Positions 9,014-18,651 of a stretch of DNA of 64,000 nucleotides are shown piece after piece. The notes beneath the pieces are model-generated. The model ran no database searches. It was not told the DNA's origin and was given only the letters and a program-made list of their open reading frames with translations. Position 1 is the stretch's first letter. The number at the start of each line of letters is the position of its first letter. Origin of the DNA: Lewinellaceae bacterium (GTDB taxonomy: Bacteria > Bacteroidota > Bacteroidia > Chitinophagales > Saprospiraceae); contig JACJYA010000001.1 in NCBI GenBank assembly GCA_020636315.1, positions 372,001-436,000 of the forward strand, given 5' to 3'. A program made the translations under genes and the position numbers.

Positions 9014-11215
9014 TTAATTCGCCATATCCGACAGGAACTTAATCCTCACCAGCTGGATCTCCTCCATGGTGATGTCATCTTCCTGGAGCTCCCGGAAAGC
9101 CTCATCCACAGAATCGGTAGAGGCCTCCATGAAGTAATCCACAATATCTTCCCGGGAATACTCATCGACATTCTCATCGATATAGTAATCGATATTCACT
9201 TTGGTGCCGGAGGTGACGATGGAGTAGAGCTCATCCATCAGTTCCTCCATGCTGAGGTTGTTGGTCTCCGCCAGGTCTTCCAGCGGCACCTTGCGGTCGA
9301 TCCCCTGGATGATGTTGATCTTGACTTTAGATTTGTTGGCCACCTGCTTGACGACCAGGTCGTTCGGCCGTTCAATGTCGTTCTCCTCCACGTATTCCTT
9401 GATGAGCTGAATGAACGGGCGGGCGTACCGAATGGCCTTCCCCTTGCTCACTCCGCTGATGTTGGCCATATCATCCATACTGATGGGGTACTGAGTGGCC
9501 ATATCTTCCAGCGAGGGGTCCTGGAAGATCACGAACGGCGGCACATTGTGCTTTTTGGCTTCCCGGCGCCGCAGGTCTTTCAGCATTTTCATCAAGGTAT
9601 CATCCAGGACGGCGGTGCTGCCTTTGGCGGATTCTTCGATCTCCACCACCTCCTTTTCGTAGTTGTGGTCTATGGGAATCATGAAAGAGTGCGGATGTTC
9701 GAGAAAAGCGCGGCCTTTATCGTTCATCTTCAGCAGGCCGTAGCTCTCGATATCCTTCCGGACCAGGTCGTTCAGGATAGCCTGCCGGAAAACGGAGCTC
9801 CAGAAGGTGGAATCCTTATCTTTTCCGGCGCCGAACAGTTCCTTCTGGTTGAAGCCGAAATCTTTGACCTCTTTGGTGTCTTTACCCCGGACGAAGTTGA
9901 TGAGGGTTTTTATGCCGTAGTTTTCGTCCAGTTGTAATACCGCTTTCAGTGCGATCACCATTTCGTCCATCACTTCGATCTTCTCTTTCGGATGGCGGCA
10001 GTTATCGCACATCTTGTTGCAATTGTCCTCATCGAAATCTTCGCCGAAGTAATGGAGCAGGAAGCGGCGGCGGCAGGAAGTCGTTTCGGCGTAAGCCATC
10101 ACCTCCTGCATCAGCTGAGCGCTCATCTCGCGTTCGGCCACTGGTTTGTCCCGCAGGAACTTTTCCAGTTTGAGAATATCCTTATAGGCATAAAAGGCGA
10201 CGCATCTGCCCTCCAGCCCGTCGCGGCCCGCCCGGCCGGTCTCCTGATAGTAGTTCTCGATGCTTTTGGGGATATCGTAATGAATGACGAAGCGGACGTC
10301 AGGTTTATCAATTCCCATACCGAAAGCGATGGTGGCGACGATCACATCCACCTCTTCCATCAGGAAATTGTCCTGAGTGGTGCTCCGCGTTTTGGCATCG
10401 AGGCCGGCATGGTAGGGAGCCGCCTTGATGTCATTTACCGAAAGCGCTTTGGCGATTTCCTCGGCGGACTTCCGGCTCTGAACATAAATGATGCCCGACT
10501 GTCCCGGCATTCCCTTAATGATCTGAATGATCTGCTTGATGGTCTGTTCTTTCTTGCCCTTGGGCCGCACCTCGTAGTAGAGGTTTTCCCGGTTAAAGGA
10601 AGAGATGAAGGTATTGTGCCCCTCCATCCCCAGGTTTTTCACGATATCGGACTGCACCTTGGGGGTGGCGGTGGCGGTGAGCGCCACCACGGGGATATCT
10701 TCGCCTATGGCGTCGAGCATGGCGCGAATGCGCCGGTACTCCGGGCGGAAATCATGCCCCCATTCTGAGATACAGTGCGCTTCATCAACGGCCACGAAGG
10801 AGAGGTTGACCTGTTTGAAGAACTCGATGTTCTCATCCTTGGTGAGCGTTTCGGGAGCGATGAAGAGCAGCTTGGTCTTACTGTCGGATATGTCCTGCTT
10901 AACCAGCTTCATCTGGGCTTTGGTCAGGGAGGAGTTCAGAAAGTGAGCTACCTCGTCATTCTGGCTGTACCCCCTGATGGAGTCCACCTGGTTTTTCATC
11001 AGGGCGATGAGTGGAGAGATAATGATCGCTGTACCGTCCAGCATCAGGGCAGGCAACTGATAACATAGAGATTTGCCGCCACCGGTGGGCATGATCACAA
11101 AAGTATCTTTACCATTGAGGACACTTTTGATGATCGATTCCTGTTTTCCTTTGAAACTATCGAACCCAAAGTACTTTTGTAGCGCATCATGCAAGTTTTC
11201 TTTCGTCACTGTCAT
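9014..11215 (-). CDS. recQ: ATP-dependent DNA helicase RecQ
   Basis: A 3'-5' superfamily 2 helicase in recombination and replication repair. The 733-residue form starts at the ATG at 11215 (MTVTKENLHDALQKYFGFDSF), which matches RecQ N termini. An upstream in-frame start (11296) would add 27 residues that look non-homologous. Domains in order: Walker A (MPTGGGKSLCYQLPAL), DEAH box (FVAVDEAHCISEWGHDFRPEY), motif III (LTATATPKVQ), helicase C with QETGRAGRDG, a zinc-binding region with Cys residues (TSCRRRFLLHYFGE, NCNKMCDNCRHPKE), an RQC winged-helix segment, and a C-terminal HRDC region. An additional acidic C-terminal helical tail is common in Bacteroidota RecQ. The divergent neighbour is kdsD, an arrangement I recall from other Bacteroidota. 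Confidence 0.95.
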   Translation of the reverse strand: MTVTKENLHDALQKYFGFDSFKGKQESIIKSVLNGKDTFVIMPTGGGKSLCYQLPALMLDGTAIIISPLIALMKNQVDSIRGYSQNDEVAHFLNSSLTKAQMKLVKQDISDSKTKLLFIAPETLTKDENIEFFKQVNLSFVAVDEAHCISEWGHDFRPEYRRIRAMLDAIGEDIPVVALTATATPKVQSDIVKNLGMEGHNTFISSFNRENLYYEVRPKGKKEQTIKQIIQIIKGMPGQSGIIYVQSRKSAEEIAKALSVNDIKAAPYHAGLDAKTRSTTQDNFLMEEVDVIVATIAFGMGIDKPDVRFVIHYDIPKSIENYYQETGRAGRDGLEGRCVAFYAYKDILKLEKFLRDKPVAEREMSAQLMQEVMAYAETTSCRRRFLLHYFGEDFDEDNCNKMCDNCRHPKEKIEVMDEMVIALKAVLQLDENYGIKTLINFVRGKDTKEVKDFGFNQKELFGAGKDKDSTFWSSVFRQAILNDLVRKDIESYGLLKMNDKGRAFLEHPHSFMIPIDHNYEKEVVEIEESAKGSTAVLDDTLMKMLKDLRRREAKKHNVPPFVIFQDPSLEDMATQYPISMDDMANISGVSKGKAIRYARPFIQLIKEYVEENDIERPNDLVVKQVANKSKVKINIIQGIDRKVPLEDLAETNNLSMEELMDELYSIVTSGTKVNIDYYIDENVDEYSREDIVDYFMEASTDSVDEAFRELQEDDITMEEIQLVRIKFLSDMAN

Positions 11216-11273
11216 GGCTCGCAAGTTCTTTTTTATGACAAATTTCCGTCTCTGACGATGCACGGGGAATGTA

Positions 11274-11464
11274 AGAGCTTGTTGGGAATTTAACAATCGG
11301 GCTCATTTCGCCACTAATTTGTTTATGCGGCGTTGCGAAAACACTCCCCGACCCTTCGGGTGCGGGGCAAGCTATTATACTATGGCATAAATCGTATTTC
11401 CGCGCCTTGCTTAAACCAATTATTGACAAAATCGCCTCGAAGGCCAAATTTCCCAACAAGCTCT
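11274..11464. repeat. 191-bp imperfect palindromic element with terminal inverted repeats
   Basis: Left end AGAGCTTGTTGGGAATTT (11274-11291) is matched in reverse complement by AAATTTCCCAACAAGCTCT (11446-11464), with one inserted base. The inner flanks are also roughly self-complementary (ATTTCGCCACTAATTTGTTTA against TAAACCAATTATTGACAAAAT). The centre (about 11344-11366) is a CCCGACCCTTCGGGTGCGGGG hairpin. It looks like a non-autonomous transposon relic (MITE). It sits in the 630-base recQ-kdsD divergent gap; the rest of that gap (11465-11845) is AT-rich with no gene seen. Confidence 0.65.
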
Positions 11465-11845
11465 AAATTCCGGCAAAAGCAACAGTCGTTTTTTGCGTTT
11501 TGCCATTCCCAAACACAAAATTGTCAGAGAACACCATTATTTTTGTGCCTTGGCTTAATTGGGGAGGGCAGGGCCATTAGGTAGGCAAATACAGCCGGAA
11601 AAGGCATTTAAAACGCCTGTGGACAGCACAGTATTTGCAAACAGAGTTAATTTACTCAAAATCCTCGGTTACATTACCTAAATGAGCGATTTATTTATCC
11701 ACACTTTTTTTAAATAGCGCCTTTTCAACCACTCATCAGGCCATCATTTGCCGGTTTTTTAACGAACCGGGTCAAAAAATCACTTTAGAAGCTGTTTATT
11801 TTCCTACAGCTTTTTCAAAAAGCTTCCAAAAATACAAAATTCAAC

Positions 11846-12817
11846 GTGATTTCTGAAGCATTGATCACAAAAACAGCCCTGCGGACCATAGAGATTGAAG
11901 CCAAGACCCTCAATGCCCTCAAATCCAGTATAAACGCATCTTTCGTCGATTGTGTTCAAGCTATTTATGAATGCAATGGCCGCCTGGTGGTCACCGGCGT
12001 CGGAAAAAGTGCACTGGTCGGGCAGAAGATCGTCGCCACGCTCAATTCCACGGGCACGCCTTCCCTGTTCATGCACGCCGCCGATGCCATCCACGGCGAC
12101 CTGGGCATGATTCAGGCCGAAGATTTCGTCCTTTGCATCTCTAAAAGCGGTGAAACACCGGAGATAAAGGTACTGGTGCCCTTCCTGAAGAACCTGGGCA
12201 GCCCCATCATCGGCATGGTCAGTAAACTGGATTCCTACCTGGGGCAGCAGGCCCGCTACGTCCTGCACACTCCGGTGCCCCAGGAGGCCGACCCCAACAA
12301 CCTGGCGCCGACGGCCAGCACCACTGCCCAGGCCGCCATGGGCGACGCCCTTGCCACCGCCCTGCTGGCCCTGCGGGGCTTTACGCCAAAGGATTTCGCC
12401 CAGTTCCACCCCGGCGGAGCCCTGGGCAAACAGCTCTACCTCCGGGTGCACGACCTCTACCCTCAGAACGAAAAACCGGCCGTCCAACTGGAAGACAGCA
12501 TACAAAGGGCAATCCTGGAGATGACCTCCAAACGCCTGGGCGCCACCGCCGTCCTGAGCCGGGAGGGCGCCCTCCGCGGCATCATTACCGACGGTGACCT
12601 GCGCCGCATGCTCGAACGCGGACAGGACATCAACGGCCTGCACGCCAGAGACATCATGAGCTCAACACCCAAAGTCATCCAGGAAGATGAAATGGCGGCC
12701 AAAGCTCTGCAGTTGATGCGCAAGAACAGCATCACCCAGCTGATCGTTATTGACGGGGAAGGACGGTACCTGGGGTTTGTCCATCTGCATGATTTGATCA
12801 GGGAGGGGTTGATATAG
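11846..12817 (+). CDS. kdsD: KpsF/GutQ-family arabinose-5-phosphate isomerase
   Basis: Converts ribulose 5-phosphate to arabinose 5-phosphate, the first committed step toward Kdo for lipopolysaccharide. The 323 residues show an N-terminal SIS sugar-isomerase domain (about 35-170; VVTGVGKSALVGQKIVATLNSTGTPSLF, CISKSGETPEI), the FHPGGALGKQL motif, and two CBS domains (about 205-260 and 270-323; GIITDGDLRRML, QLIVIDGEGRYLGFVHLHDLI). Length and domain order match KdsD. It is divergent from recQ. No other Kdo gene is in the window. Confidence 0.93.
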   Translation: MISEALITKTALRTIEIEAKTLNALKSSINASFVDCVQAIYECNGRLVVTGVGKSALVGQKIVATLNSTGTPSLFMHAADAIHGDLGMIQAEDFVLCISKSGETPEIKVLVPFLKNLGSPIIGMVSKLDSYLGQQARYVLHTPVPQEADPNNLAPTASTTAQAAMGDALATALLALRGFTPKDFAQFHPGGALGKQLYLRVHDLYPQNEKPAVQLEDSIQRAILEMTSKRLGATAVLSREGALRGIITDGDLRRMLERGQDINGLHARDIMSSTPKVIQEDEMAAKALQLMRKNSITQLIVIDGEGRYLGFVHLHDLIREGLI

Positions 12818-13199
12818 GGGGCGGAGAACAGTGTATCAGTGGGCTTGCAGGATGATTTTAAAAATAAAAAGTTATTTAACTCAAGTTGCGATAAATGAAT
12901 GCCCCCAGCCAAAAATGCTTGATTTTTATCCGGCTGGATAGACGGATTGCCCCGGCCCTGGCGCCTCCGCTGAATAGCTTCAGCGCTCGCGGAAAGGGAG
13001 ATCAATCCTTTTCGGCCTTTGCTCCCTTTGCGCCGTCGCCGAAGCAGCTTTGGCGCATAGGCGACAGGGTTTGGGGCAAACAAAGGGCGGAAATGATTGA
13101 TCGTAACTCAAATAGTCTGCTCATTGGCATTTGCAGATATTTATCAGCTTTGAGGGTACTCAGTAAGCTGTTTCAGGCCGGACTTAAACGAGTGGCTTC
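12818..13199. repeat. Gene-free patchwork of short hairpin repeats
   Basis: No protein gene is credible between kdsD and the heptamer array. A hairpin (CCAGCC-AAAAAT / ATTTTT-GGCTGG, 12905-12937) may end kdsD transcription. Bases 12961-12992 are a short hairpin repeat that matches 30 of 32 bases of the reverse complement of 37956-37988. Bases 13032-13065 hold a related hairpin unit (CGCCGAAGCAGCTTTGGCG core). The segment GATCAATCCTTTTCGGCCTTTG (13001 on) recurs imperfectly inverted at 13075-13101, flanking that unit. This suggests nested insertion of small mobile repeats. Confidence 0.5.
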
Positions 13200-13424
<225 letters not shown>

Positions 13425-13534
13425 TCCCCCTCCTTCTCCTCCTCTCCTGCCAGCAACCCAAAGAACGCACCACCCTCCCCGCCTTCTACCACTGGCAAAC
13501 CCGCCTGGAACTGTCTGCTCCGGAGCGGCAACTG

Positions 13535-14431
13535 ATGAAGCAGCTCGGCGCCCGGCGTCTCTACGCCAAGTTCTTCGATGTGGGCTGGGATCCGGAATTG
13601 CAGGCGCCCGTACCTCTGGCGCAGGTAGAACTGGCCCCGGAAACCTACGCCGGGCTGGAGCTCGTACCCACCATCTTCATTACCAACCGCACGCTGGAAC
13701 GCCTCCCTCCTGATCAGGTGCCCGGCCTGGCAGAAAAGATTCAAGACAAGATCTTCAGCCTGGCGGCGCAGGACAGCAGCCTCCACATCCGGGAGGTTCA
13801 GCTCGACTGTGACTGGACGGCCGGCACCCGGGAGGCCTACTTCGGGCTGCTCGAAAACCTGAAAGAAAAGCTGGAGGCAAGACATGTTCGCCTTTCGGCC
13901 ACCATCCGCCTGCACCAGGCGCGCTTCCCGGAACGCACGGGCGTACCGCCGGTCGATCGCGGCATTCTGATGTTTTACAACATGGGCCAGGTACAGCAGT
14001 GGGAAGAGCCCAATTCCATCCTCAACCTGGAAGCGGCAGAGCCTTACCTGGATGGTTATGAAGCATACCCCATACCCCTCGGCCTGGCGCTGCCACTTTT
14101 CCGCTGGGGCGTCATCTTTCGCGACGGGGAGATGATCAAGCTCGTCAACAACCTTTCAGAAGAGCGGCTGGCCCAAAGTCCCAAATTCAAGAACATCTCC
14201 CCGGGCCGGTACGAAGTCGTGGAAGGCACCTTCCTGGAAGGCCATTACCTCTACCCTGGCGACCGCATCCGTTTGGAGGCCATAGCGCCTGAACAGCTGT
14301 TTGCCGCTGCGGATCGCCTCCGCAGGCTGCCCTGGCCGGATACGCTGGAGGTGGTTTTTTATCATCTGGATAGCGTGGTGGTGGAGCGGTATCAGGTAGC
14401 CTTACTGGATAGCCTGGTAAAACGCTTCTGA
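13535..14431 (+). CDS. Predicted lipoprotein of unknown function, 5' end abutted by heptamer array
   Basis: I do not recognise the family. The first ATG (13535) gives 298 residues, but the frame clearly continues upstream. Bases 13421-13450 encode a leucine-rich stretch ending LLLSC, a good lipobox with Cys at 13448-13450, followed by QQPKERTTLPAFYHW. So the mature protein probably begins about 29 residues before the ATG. No ATG, GTG or TTG exists in this frame between that lipobox and the stop at 13151-13153, because the heptamer array occupies the place where the signal peptide should start. The body has alternating strands and helices with no transmembrane segment, and conserved-looking motifs TIFITNRTLERL, REVQLDCDWTAGTREAYF and ILMFYNMGQ. 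It may be switched off, started at a rare codon, or phase variable. Function unknown. Confidence 0.7.
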   Translation: MKQLGARRLYAKFFDVGWDPELQAPVPLAQVELAPETYAGLELVPTIFITNRTLERLPPDQVPGLAEKIQDKIFSLAAQDSSLHIREVQLDCDWTAGTREAYFGLLENLKEKLEARHVRLSATIRLHQARFPERTGVPPVDRGILMFYNMGQVQQWEEPNSILNLEAAEPYLDGYEAYPIPLGLALPLFRWGVIFRDGEMIKLVNNLSEERLAQSPKFKNISPGRYEVVEGTFLEGHYLYPGDRIRLEAIAPEQLFAAADRLRRLPWPDTLEVVFYHLDSVVVERYQVALLDSLVKRF

Positions 14432-14654
14432 CTCTGGCTTCTTTCCATATTTCCACATTATTATAGTGTCTACCCGTTTTTGCCCAAGCACTCACAGAAA
14501 AGGGAGCATCCCACATTAGCCGGCCACCACTCTGCCACTTAAAAGGAATTTCCTGCACATTACCGGTTCAAACCAGCCACCTGGACTGAAGCTGTTCGGA
14601 ATCCGGTTAGTTGCCAATACCTTGCATATTATTTCTCACTTAAAACCTAGTATT

Positions 14655-16094
14655 ATGAAAATGCACCTTACTATTTTGACTATTTTTTCAATCGTTATTG
14701 CTGCCCTCCATACATCCTCCGCTCAGACTCAAATAGGAGAAACTATAGAAGGGTTGGAAATTGGTGATGGCTTTGGATACTCCGTATCGCTTTCCTCAGA
14801 TGGAACCCGGTTAGCCATTGGAATGCCATACATTGACCCGGAGCCGATCGGCGGATTTGAAGGCATGGTTCAGGTATTTGACCTGATAGACGGCAATTGG
14901 GAAAAAGCCGGGCCCGATATTATTTGTCCAGACTGCGGAGAAGGTAACAGGGAGTTTGGCAGCTCGGTATCGCTTTCCTCGGATGGGAACCGGTTAGCCA
15001 TTGGGAACAATACGGAACCTGGATACAGTGTAGTGATTGTCCTCGAATGGAACGGAACGGGTTGGGATGAATTAGGAAGATTTGATGGTTTCGAAAATGC
15101 CTATGGGTATGGATCCTCTATTTCGGCATCTTCGGATTGCATTCGGATAGCTGCAGCCACATCTGGACATGGGGCCGATGTCAATGAATTAATGTTGACA
15201 AATGAAGTCCCGTTTGAGATCTATAGCCGCATAGGCCAGAAGCTGGATAGGCCGGAGTTCAATGATTATGGGCGTTCTGTTTCCATTTCGGCTGATGGCA
15301 GCCGGGTCGCCGTTGGAGGAGAAGATGTTTATGGCCTTGGCCAGGTTGACGTTTATGATTATGATGAGAACGGCATGTGGGTTCAGGTAGGAGGATTTAC
15401 AGCAGACAACCAGGACGATTTCACGGGTATCGCCGGTACCATTTCCCTCTCCGCTGATGGCAACCGGCTGGCGGTCGGGTCCCCGGGCTTCGGTGATCAT
15501 ATCGATTCACAGAGAATTAAGGTTTATGAATGGGATGGGGCAAGCTGGAACCAGTTAGGCAGTACGATCTTAGGGGATGCTTTTGGGAGTCCCGTATCGT
15601 TGTCGCCCGACGGGAAACGCCTTGCAACTACGGCAATCAGGGATGAAGTCTCCACGCAGGTACAAGTATTTGAATGGAATGGAGAAAGCTGGGCCCCATT
15701 CGGGAACAATATTTCCGGAGGTAGAGACTATGAATATTTTGGAGGTTCCTTATCCTTTTCCGCTGACGGCAACCGGCTGGCAATCGGGGCCTTCTCAGAA
15801 GAAGGCGGCCCCGCTGGAAGGGTTCTGGTTTACGATTTTACTACCATCTCCGCAATACAAGAAGCTCCGGTTGAAAACGAATTCAAAGTGTTTCCCAACC
15901 CCACCTCAGGGCAGGTTGAACTCACCGGAGCAGACAGCGGACAGGCCTGTGTCATGGATGTCATAGGACAGACGCTTTTCTGTTCGAATGTCGCTCAATC
16001 CACGATCGACCTAACCTGCCTGCCCGGTGGCGTTTATTTTATTCAGGCTTATTCTGGAGGAAAGCTGGTTACCAGAAAGGTGGTAAAAGAATAA
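14655..16094 (+). CDS. T9SS type A-sorted secreted protein with propeller-like repeats
   Basis: A predicted secreted or surface protein of about 479 residues. The ATG at 14655 gives a clean signal peptide (MKMHLTILTIFSIVIAALHTSSAQ); an upstream TTG is less likely. The body carries about six repeats built on SVSLSSDGTRLAIG / VSISADGSRVAVGG followed by VFEWNG-like strands, typical of a beta-propeller (FG-GAP/PD40-like). The last ~75 residues (FKVFPNPTSGQVEL, GVYFIQAYSGGKLVTRKVVK) are a standard Por/T9SS type A C-terminal sorting domain, so export across the outer membrane by type IX secretion follows. Ligand or activity is unknown. The nearest upstream gene is the lipoprotein, 223 bases away. 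Confidence 0.85.
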   Translation: MKMHLTILTIFSIVIAALHTSSAQTQIGETIEGLEIGDGFGYSVSLSSDGTRLAIGMPYIDPEPIGGFEGMVQVFDLIDGNWEKAGPDIICPDCGEGNREFGSSVSLSSDGNRLAIGNNTEPGYSVVIVLEWNGTGWDELGRFDGFENAYGYGSSISASSDCIRIAAATSGHGADVNELMLTNEVPFEIYSRIGQKLDRPEFNDYGRSVSISADGSRVAVGGEDVYGLGQVDVYDYDENGMWVQVGGFTADNQDDFTGIAGTISLSADGNRLAVGSPGFGDHIDSQRIKVYEWDGASWNQLGSTILGDAFGSPVSLSPDGKRLATTAIRDEVSTQVQVFEWNGESWAPFGNNISGGRDYEYFGGSLSFSADGNRLAIGAFSEEGGPAGRVLVYDFTTISAIQEAPVENEFKVFPNPTSGQVELTGADSGQACVMDVIGQTLFCSNVAQSTIDLTCLPGGVYFIQAYSGGKLVTRKVVKE

Positions 16095-16156
16095 TTGGCG
16101 GCTTATGGCGCTCTCCCCCGCCCGGATTATTCCATTGGAATCCTTGCCGGACATTT

Positions 16157-16189
16157 CGCGAATTTGGCCTCCCAAAGGCCAAATTCGCG
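16157..16189. terminator. Perfect 14-bp palindrome, possible terminator
   Basis: CGCGAATTTGGCCT and its exact inverse AGGCCAAATTCGCG are separated by CCCAA. It lies 63 bases after the T9SS gene and 64 before the next. No T-run follows on either strand, so it could equally be a repeat or a protein-binding site. Confidence 0.45.
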
Positions 16190-16252
16190 CATTTCAAAAA
16201 TCCAGAATCCCACCTTTTCCCTATCTTACCCTCACAAAAAACCACCCGCACC

Positions 16253-18529
16253 ATGCTGCGTCACAGCGTTCTGACCACCCTGTTCCTGTTCCTCCTCGGC
16301 TGGCTCTACCCTACGCCCATTGCCAGCAATTGCCGGACGAAGCCGCCCTTTTCCGGCTACTCCTTCATCAATCCGCTCATCATGAACCCGGAGCTGAACG
16401 GCGCTCCCTTCTTCGTCGATTTTGACGCGCTGGAACGGTACTACCAGCGCAAGGGCAACCCCCAGATCCAGGGCAACGTGGAGGAATGGTACGAGCGGTT
16501 TTGCGAAGTGCCTCGTTTTCAGGATATCGGAGTGCTGGTCTATCAGTCCTCCATTGCCGACCTGGAACAGCTGGAGTCGGCCATCCGCAGCCCGTCTGTG
16601 CCCATCAGTTACCGGTTGAGGGAGAACACCTTTGCGAAATACCTGCAACGCAACAAATGCGTGGAAACGGTGCGTTACCTCATTTTCGCCAAGCAATGCG
16701 AGCCCTACGTCATCAAAAACGACGCCTGGAAGGACGCCCCCAATACCGCCCGCCAACGCATGCAGGAGCTGATAGAAGCAGGCCTGCAGGCCTTCAGGCG
16801 CACCAAGTCGCACTACATCCGGCTGCGGTACGCCTATCAGATCATCCGCCTCGCCCATTACAGCCAGCAGTACCGGCATGTACTCGAACTTTATGACTAC
16901 CTCATGCCCAAGATCGACAACGACCCCAGCATTCTCGAATACTGGATCATGGGACACAGGGCCGGCGCGCTGATGGCGCTGGGCGAAAGAGTGGAGGCCG
17001 CCTACCTCTTCTCCCGCATTTTCGAGAACTGCCCCAGCAAGCGGGAGTCGGCCTACCGGAGTTTCAGCATAAAAACCGATGAGGAATGGAAAGCCTGCCT
17101 GCTGCGTTGCCAAAGCGACCAGGAGCGGGCCACCCTCTACGCCATCCGCGCCAACAACCCCAGGAGCAAGCTGCTGGTGGAAATGCGCAACATATACAGC
17201 CTGGAGCCCAACAGCCCTTACCTCGACCTGCTGCTGATCCAGGAGATGAAAAGGCTGGAAAAACACCTCCTGGGCGTCTCCTTCAACGATAAGCGCCGCC
17301 GCAACGAATACTATTACAACATCCCCTCTAAAGATGACGGGCAGCGGGTGATCGAACTGCAGCGCTTCGTCAGCCAGGTGCTCGACGAGGGCCTCATCGG
17401 GGAAGTTGGGCTCTGGCGCCTGATCGAGGGCTACCTGTCCTTCCTCTCCGGCAATTACTACGATGCCCGCGCCGCCTTTCAAAAGGCCCGAAAGGTGATC
17501 GCTGAGAAGTCCATTTTGGATGAACAACTCCGCGTCTTTGAGCTGGCTATGGAGATCAGCAGCTACCAGGCGATCAGCGATTCCATGGAAAACCGGGTGG
17601 CCTACATCCGCCAGATCGACAATCTTTATGAGAAATATGAAGACTTCACCGATTTCACCGATGACAAAATGTACAAGCTGTACAAACAGAATGGGTACGA
17701 CGGGAAGGCCTTCCTGTTTCAGCACCGGGTGGAAGAGTTGAAGCCCAACCCCCAGCCGAATATCCTGGATGAGCTCATCGCCATTTGCCTGAAACCCGGC
17801 CGGACCCGGCTGGAGGACCAGCTCGTGGCCCGCGGCGACAGCACCTTCCTCAACCTGCTGCTCGACATGAAGGCCACCTACCTGATGAACAACTATCAAT
17901 TCGAGGCCGCCCTGGAAACCATGAAACGCATGCCCCGGACCGAGTGGGACAACTTCGGCCTGTACTACCCTTTCATCGAACGCATCAACGATTGTGTGAA
18001 CTGCCAAAAATGGCCGGACAACGTCACCCCCCTCAACAAGGGCCAGCTCGTGGAGCGCCTGCTGGAACTGGAATACGAGGCCAAGGCGGGCACCGGAAAT
18101 ACCGCCTGGAACTACTACCAGATCGGCCTGGCGCTGTACAATATGTCCTACTTCAGTTATTCCTGGAAAGCAATGGACTACTACCGCAGCGGCGCCAGCC
18201 TCAACCCGGCGCTGCTTCAGGATGGCGACTACGTCATTCCCAACCCCCGCTTTCCCTTCGGCAACCGGGAGCATCTCGACTGCACCCAGGCGCGGTACTA
18301 CTTCGAACGCGCCCGCCTGGCCACCGACAGCCTCAACTTCGCCGCCAAGGCCACCTTCATGGCCGCCAAGTGCGAGCGCAATGATTATTACGTCAACCGC
18401 TGGCGGGAAGGCGCCACTCAGACCTTCGAAAACTTTAACATCCTGCTTCAGAATTATTCGGGAACCCCCATGTACCAGCTCTTTATAGAAGAGTGCCTGT
18501 ATTTCAAAGCCTATGCCCTGAGAGAGTGA
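16253..18529 (+). CDS. Large exported helical-repeat (TPR-like) protein of unknown function
   Basis: Not recognised as a named family. The 758 residues begin with a signal peptide (MLRHSVLTTLFLFLLGWLYPTPIAS), then an almost entirely helical body with TPR/Sel1-like spacing of Tyr, Ala and Leu (for example YIRLRYAYQIIRLAHYSQQYRHVLELYDYLMP, about residues 190-220; GNYYDARAAFQKARKVI, about 400). Scattered cysteines occur in pairs (NDCVNCQKWP; CEPYVIK). No transmembrane anchor or T9SS sorting domain is visible, so periplasmic location is the best guess. A 772-codon opposite-strand frame covers the same bases, but it lacks any domain pattern and is an artefact of GC-rich codon bias. The next gene is 122 bases downstream. 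Confidence 0.75.
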   Translation: MLRHSVLTTLFLFLLGWLYPTPIASNCRTKPPFSGYSFINPLIMNPELNGAPFFVDFDALERYYQRKGNPQIQGNVEEWYERFCEVPRFQDIGVLVYQSSIADLEQLESAIRSPSVPISYRLRENTFAKYLQRNKCVETVRYLIFAKQCEPYVIKNDAWKDAPNTARQRMQELIEAGLQAFRRTKSHYIRLRYAYQIIRLAHYSQQYRHVLELYDYLMPKIDNDPSILEYWIMGHRAGALMALGERVEAAYLFSRIFENCPSKRESAYRSFSIKTDEEWKACLLRCQSDQERATLYAIRANNPRSKLLVEMRNIYSLEPNSPYLDLLLIQEMKRLEKHLLGVSFNDKRRRNEYYYNIPSKDDGQRVIELQRFVSQVLDEGLIGEVGLWRLIEGYLSFLSGNYYDARAAFQKARKVIAEKSILDEQLRVFELAMEISSYQAISDSMENRVAYIRQIDNLYEKYEDFTDFTDDKMYKLYKQNGYDGKAFLFQHRVEELKPNPQPNILDELIAICLKPGRTRLEDQLVARGDSTFLNLLLDMKATYLMNNYQFEAALETMKRMPRTEWDNFGLYYPFIERINDCVNCQKWPDNVTPLNKGQLVERLLELEYEAKAGTGNTAWNYYQIGLALYNMSYFSYSWKAMDYYRSGASLNPALLQDGDYVIPNPRFPFGNREHLDCTQARYYFERARLATDSLNFAAKATFMAAKCERNDYYVNRWREGATQTFENFNILLQNYSGTPMYQLFIEECLYFKAYALRE

Positions 18530-18651
18530 AAGTTCCGTTTTATCGCTCAAGGGCCCGGAGGCCGTTTCTGTCTATAAATGCTGCCTCAGCAACGGTTAAA
18601 ACCTTATCTTGGCGGCAAGCCTTTTATTTTTTCTAACACAAGCGACAGCGC

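Noticed and set aside
16232..18550. A 772-codon open frame on the minus strand covering the large helical-repeat gene.
   Set aside because: The plus frame has a signal peptide and regular helical-repeat composition; the minus frame is a Val/Gly/Ala-rich mirror of GC-rich codons without recognisable domains.
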